Assembly: GCA_035291905.1 (NCBI GenBank)
Contig: DATDRF010000048.1
Location: forward strand, 1 to 8,251
Length of the DNA stretch: 8,251 nucleotides
Reading direction: 5' to 3'
From: JACPLA01 sp035291905
Lineage (GTDB): Bacteria > Bacteroidota > Ignavibacteria > UBA10030
The position numbers and the translations under genes are program-made. Shown piece by piece: positions 6,646 to 8,251 of this stretch (positions are counted from its first letter, which is position 1; every line of letters begins with the position of its first letter). The notes beneath the pieces are model-generated. The model did not search any database. It was not told where the DNA came from and saw nothing but the letters and a program-made list of their open reading frames with translations.

Positions 6646-8121
6646 ATGAACACTTCTTTCCCCACAGTGGTCCGTGCTGCAATCGTCTTGCTCGCAGCAT
6701 TGTCGTTTCACTCTTGCGACAAGAAGGCAGACTCACTGGTGCAACCCGAGAATGGCCGGGAGAGCCTCTCTAATCCCTCGATCAAGCCTCAAGTGGTGTC
6801 AACAGTGCCATCAAACCACGCCACAGGTCCATTCAAGATCTACGCGCCCGGTCCCACTTCCAACGAGCCCCACTTCATCGTGCAGTTCAACAAGTATATG
6901 AATGTCGCCAGCATCAAAGAACTGACCGTAACTTGTGATGGTTTCGCTTATCCGGTTCGTGTTCGCGCAAAGGACTATTATTACTACTATTGGTGGGCCA
7001 GGGGAAGTGCCCCTCCCAGCAATCCCGGCTCCAGGCCCGGAACGGCCGGACCATTCCGGGAATTGATTGAGTTCCAGATCGTTCGTTATCCAAGCTACTA
7101 TCCGACACTAGCCTACGAAGTGGGGAAGACGTACACCATTACCGTGGACTCAACAATTGAAGATATCAACGGGAATCGACTGTCGAATCCCCATTCATTC
7201 TCGTTTACACCGGAGCCGTCATTCAGGGTGACCGGAAGTTATCCGGAAGATGGCAGCAAAGAAATCAACATGTACAACAGTAATGCCTCATTGTATTTCA
7301 ACGCCCCCGTGCCTAAAGCCTTCCTTTCGAGCATACATGTAACTCCCGCCGTTGCAGGCTCGTGGAACTTAAATACCTACGACTCTCTTTCTGCATCATT
7401 CTACACGGCGAATCAAGCGACAAAGTGGGATTTCGACAAGACCTATTCCATCACGGTGGACGCGGGCGCCAGGGACGCGCGCGGCAACGCCCTTTCGAAT
7501 GAGTTCCGATCCTCATTCTCAACGGCGCCATTCAGGGTTACCTACACTGATCCGTTCGACGGTGGTACGATGTCCTACCTGACAAATGGCGTGTACATCT
7601 CGTTCAATGCAGAGCTCGATACCTCAACAATTCGGTCTGCCATCACCATCACGCCGGCTCCGGTGGGGGGGACGGTCTATTCTTACTACGTCAATTCTAG
7701 TTCTGTCTACTTGTACTCCGGGAAGGGGTTCAACGGAAACAAGGCCTATGCGATCACAATTGCCCCAACCTTAAAAGAAAAGAACGGAACGGCATTTCCG
7801 AATCAGTACGTTTCGCATTTTGTGACAAGGCCGTTTTCTATACAGTATGCCTCCCCGGCAAATGGGGACACTAGTTTCAACAGGTATTCGAACATCTATA
7901 TCGAGACGAATGCCTTTATCGATTTCAATAGCCTTTCTACCTCGATCTCCATTTCGCCTCCTGCATCGATCCAATGGAGCACGGGGGGCACATCATGCTC
8001 CTCCTATGGAGTTCTGGCGCCTTCCACGACGTACACAGTGGCCGTGCTTCCGAGCTTTCGTTCAACGGCCGGCGATACGCTTGCTGCGCCTTATTCCTTC
8101 ACATTTAAGACGGGACCATGA
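6646..8121 (+). CDS. Lipoprotein with four SbsA-type Ig-like (Big_5) repeats
   Basis: A 491-residue protein. Residues 1-23 are a lipoprotein signal (Arg10, hydrophobic core, LSFHS before Cys24), although Phe at -3 and His at -2 make the lipobox non-canonical. About 25 polar linker residues follow, then four Ig-like units: about 48-189, 193-294, 296-395 and 396-490. Each starts with a 'V/YxxPxDG' type strand, has a central 'xxFN' strand (FNKYM, FNAPV, FNAEL), and ends in '(K/N)xYxITV ... D.nGn.ls ... F.F.T.P', the pattern of bacterial Ig-like SbsA/Big_5 domains. Unit 1 carries an extra Tyr/Trp- and Gly/Pro-rich stretch (111-136). There is no enzyme motif and no T9SS sorting domain. A structural or binding role anchored to a membrane is likely: outer membrane by analogy, with inner versus outer leaflet unresolved. 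It is separated from gene 3 by 244 bp, so co-regulation is uncertain. Confidence 0.9.
   Translation: MNTSFPTVVRAAIVLLAALSFHSCDKKADSLVQPENGRESLSNPSIKPQVVSTVPSNHATGPFKIYAPGPTSNEPHFIVQFNKYMNVASIKELTVTCDGFAYPVRVRAKDYYYYYWWARGSAPPSNPGSRPGTAGPFRELIEFQIVRYPSYYPTLAYEVGKTYTITVDSTIEDINGNRLSNPHSFSFTPEPSFRVTGSYPEDGSKEINMYNSNASLYFNAPVPKAFLSSIHVTPAVAGSWNLNTYDSLSASFYTANQATKWDFDKTYSITVDAGARDARGNALSNEFRSSFSTAPFRVTYTDPFDGGTMSYLTNGVYISFNAELDTSTIRSAITITPAPVGGTVYSYYVNSSSVYLYSGKGFNGNKAYAITIAPTLKEKNGTAFPNQYVSHFVTRPFSIQYASPANGDTSFNRYSNIYIETNAFIDFNSLSTSISISPPASIQWSTGGTSCSSYGVLAPSTTYTVAVLPSFRSTAGDTLAAPYSFTFKTGP
7000..7053 (+). other. Tyr/Trp-rich then Gly/Pro-rich insertion in Big_5 unit 1
   Basis: Residues 111-117 are YYYYYWW, followed by a low-complexity Gly/Ser/Pro stretch to about residue 136. 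The other three units have no equivalent, and unit 1 is about 40 residues longer than they are. Clusters of exposed aromatics can bind glycans, but this is an inference. Confidence 0.6.
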
Positions 8122-8150
8122 TGAACATCCTTCCCCTCGATGGGGCATGA

Positions 8151-8171
8151 GGATTCAGTTCTCAGTTGACA
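8151..8171 (+). repeat. Degenerate heptamer array ahead of the orphan sorting-domain fragment
   Basis: Three consecutive 7-bp units, GGATTCA, GTTCTCA and GTTGACA, sit where the GGTTTCA arrays sit in genes 1-3. Each keeps the terminal CA, and the first differs from the consensus at one base. The match to an array is suggestive because of its position, but weak by itself. Confidence 0.45.
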
Positions 8172-8251
8172 ATTCTGAAGATCTTAGATCCGGTCGGTCG
8201 TGAAGTGACAACGCTGGTGAACGAGGAGATGAAGCCGGGAAGCTATGAGGT
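8151..8251 (+). pseudogene. Orphan T9SS sorting-domain fragment, no start codon visible, runs off the window
   Basis: The frame starting at 8151 reads GFSSQLTILKILDPVGREV and then TTLVNEEMKPGSYE, the central part of a T9SS type A sorting domain. Bases 8175-8251 match gene 1 bases 1270-1346 at 67 of 77 positions by my count. The frame is closed upstream by TGA at 8148-8150. The normal first part of the domain (NYPNPFNPST) is missing, and no ATG or well-placed ribosome site precedes it. DLLG has become DPVG, which is unusual for the family. It is not the C-terminus of the lipoprotein, which is in another frame and stops at 8121. The likeliest reading is a decayed or recombined remnant of a neighbouring secreted-protein gene; a frameshifted gene or an assembly error is possible. 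Confidence 0.55.

Noticed and set aside
8133..8145. CCCC/GGGG inverted repeat after the lipoprotein gene as a terminator
   Set aside because: The stem is four base pairs with a five-base loop and no T run, so it is not distinguishable from chance.
8118..8150. Ten-codon frame starting at the ATGATGA that overlaps the lipoprotein stop
   Set aside because: It is too short and has no recognisable content. It is only of interest because it is in frame with the orphan sorting-domain fragment, which is noted there.

Overview
The window encodes four consecutive plus-strand genes for exported proteins, plus a fragment of a fifth at the right edge. I think it comes from the FCB superphylum, most likely the Ignavibacteria/Chlorobi side rather than Bacteroidia. 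Three of the proteins end in a type IX secretion system (T9SS) type A sorting domain of the 'QNYPNPFNPST ... DLLGREVATLVNEE ... PGSYE..W.A ... G.YFYRL ... ETKKL.L.R' kind common in Ignavibacteria and related lineages. Genes 2-4 also have clear purine-rich Shine-Dalgarno sequences, which are rarer in Bacteroidia. Base composition is near 50% GC. The taxonomic call is an inference.

Layout: (1) 1-1443, the 3' part of a secreted alpha/beta hydrolase: a beta-sandwich-like accessory module, a dienelactone-hydrolase-like catalytic domain and a T9SS sorting domain. (2) 1476-4169, signal peptide, right-handed beta-helix, a PHB-depolymerase/feruloyl-esterase-like hydrolase, the same accessory module as gene 1, and a sorting domain. 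(3) 4203-6401, a paralogue of gene 2 without the accessory module. (4) 6402-6645, a 244-bp non-coding gap with two weak hairpins. (5) 6646-8121, a lipoprotein with four SbsA-type Ig-like (Big_5) repeats and no sorting domain. (6) 8151-8251, a stretch of sorting-domain coding sequence with no start codon in the window, closely similar at DNA level to the end of gene 1.

Genes 1-3 are 32-33 bp apart and look like one transcription unit for hydrolases that cross the inner membrane by Sec and the outer membrane by T9SS. Two of them carry a beta-helix that could hold a polymeric, probably carbohydrate, substrate. Ester hydrolysis on plant or microbial polymers is a reasonable guess, but no substrate can be read from the sequence. 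The lipoprotein may be a surface or periplasmic partner, but it has its own leader gap and may be unrelated.

The most unusual signal is in the DNA of the sorting domains. Genes 1, 2 and 3 each contain four tandem copies of a 7-bp unit (consensus GGTTTCA) at the same point in the domain, and a decayed version precedes the orphan fragment. Because 7 is not a multiple of 3, gain or loss of one unit would frameshift away the rest of the secretion signal. The same region is also the most conserved DNA between otherwise divergent genes. Both points suggest a recombination or slippage hot spot linked to the module shuffling among these proteins.
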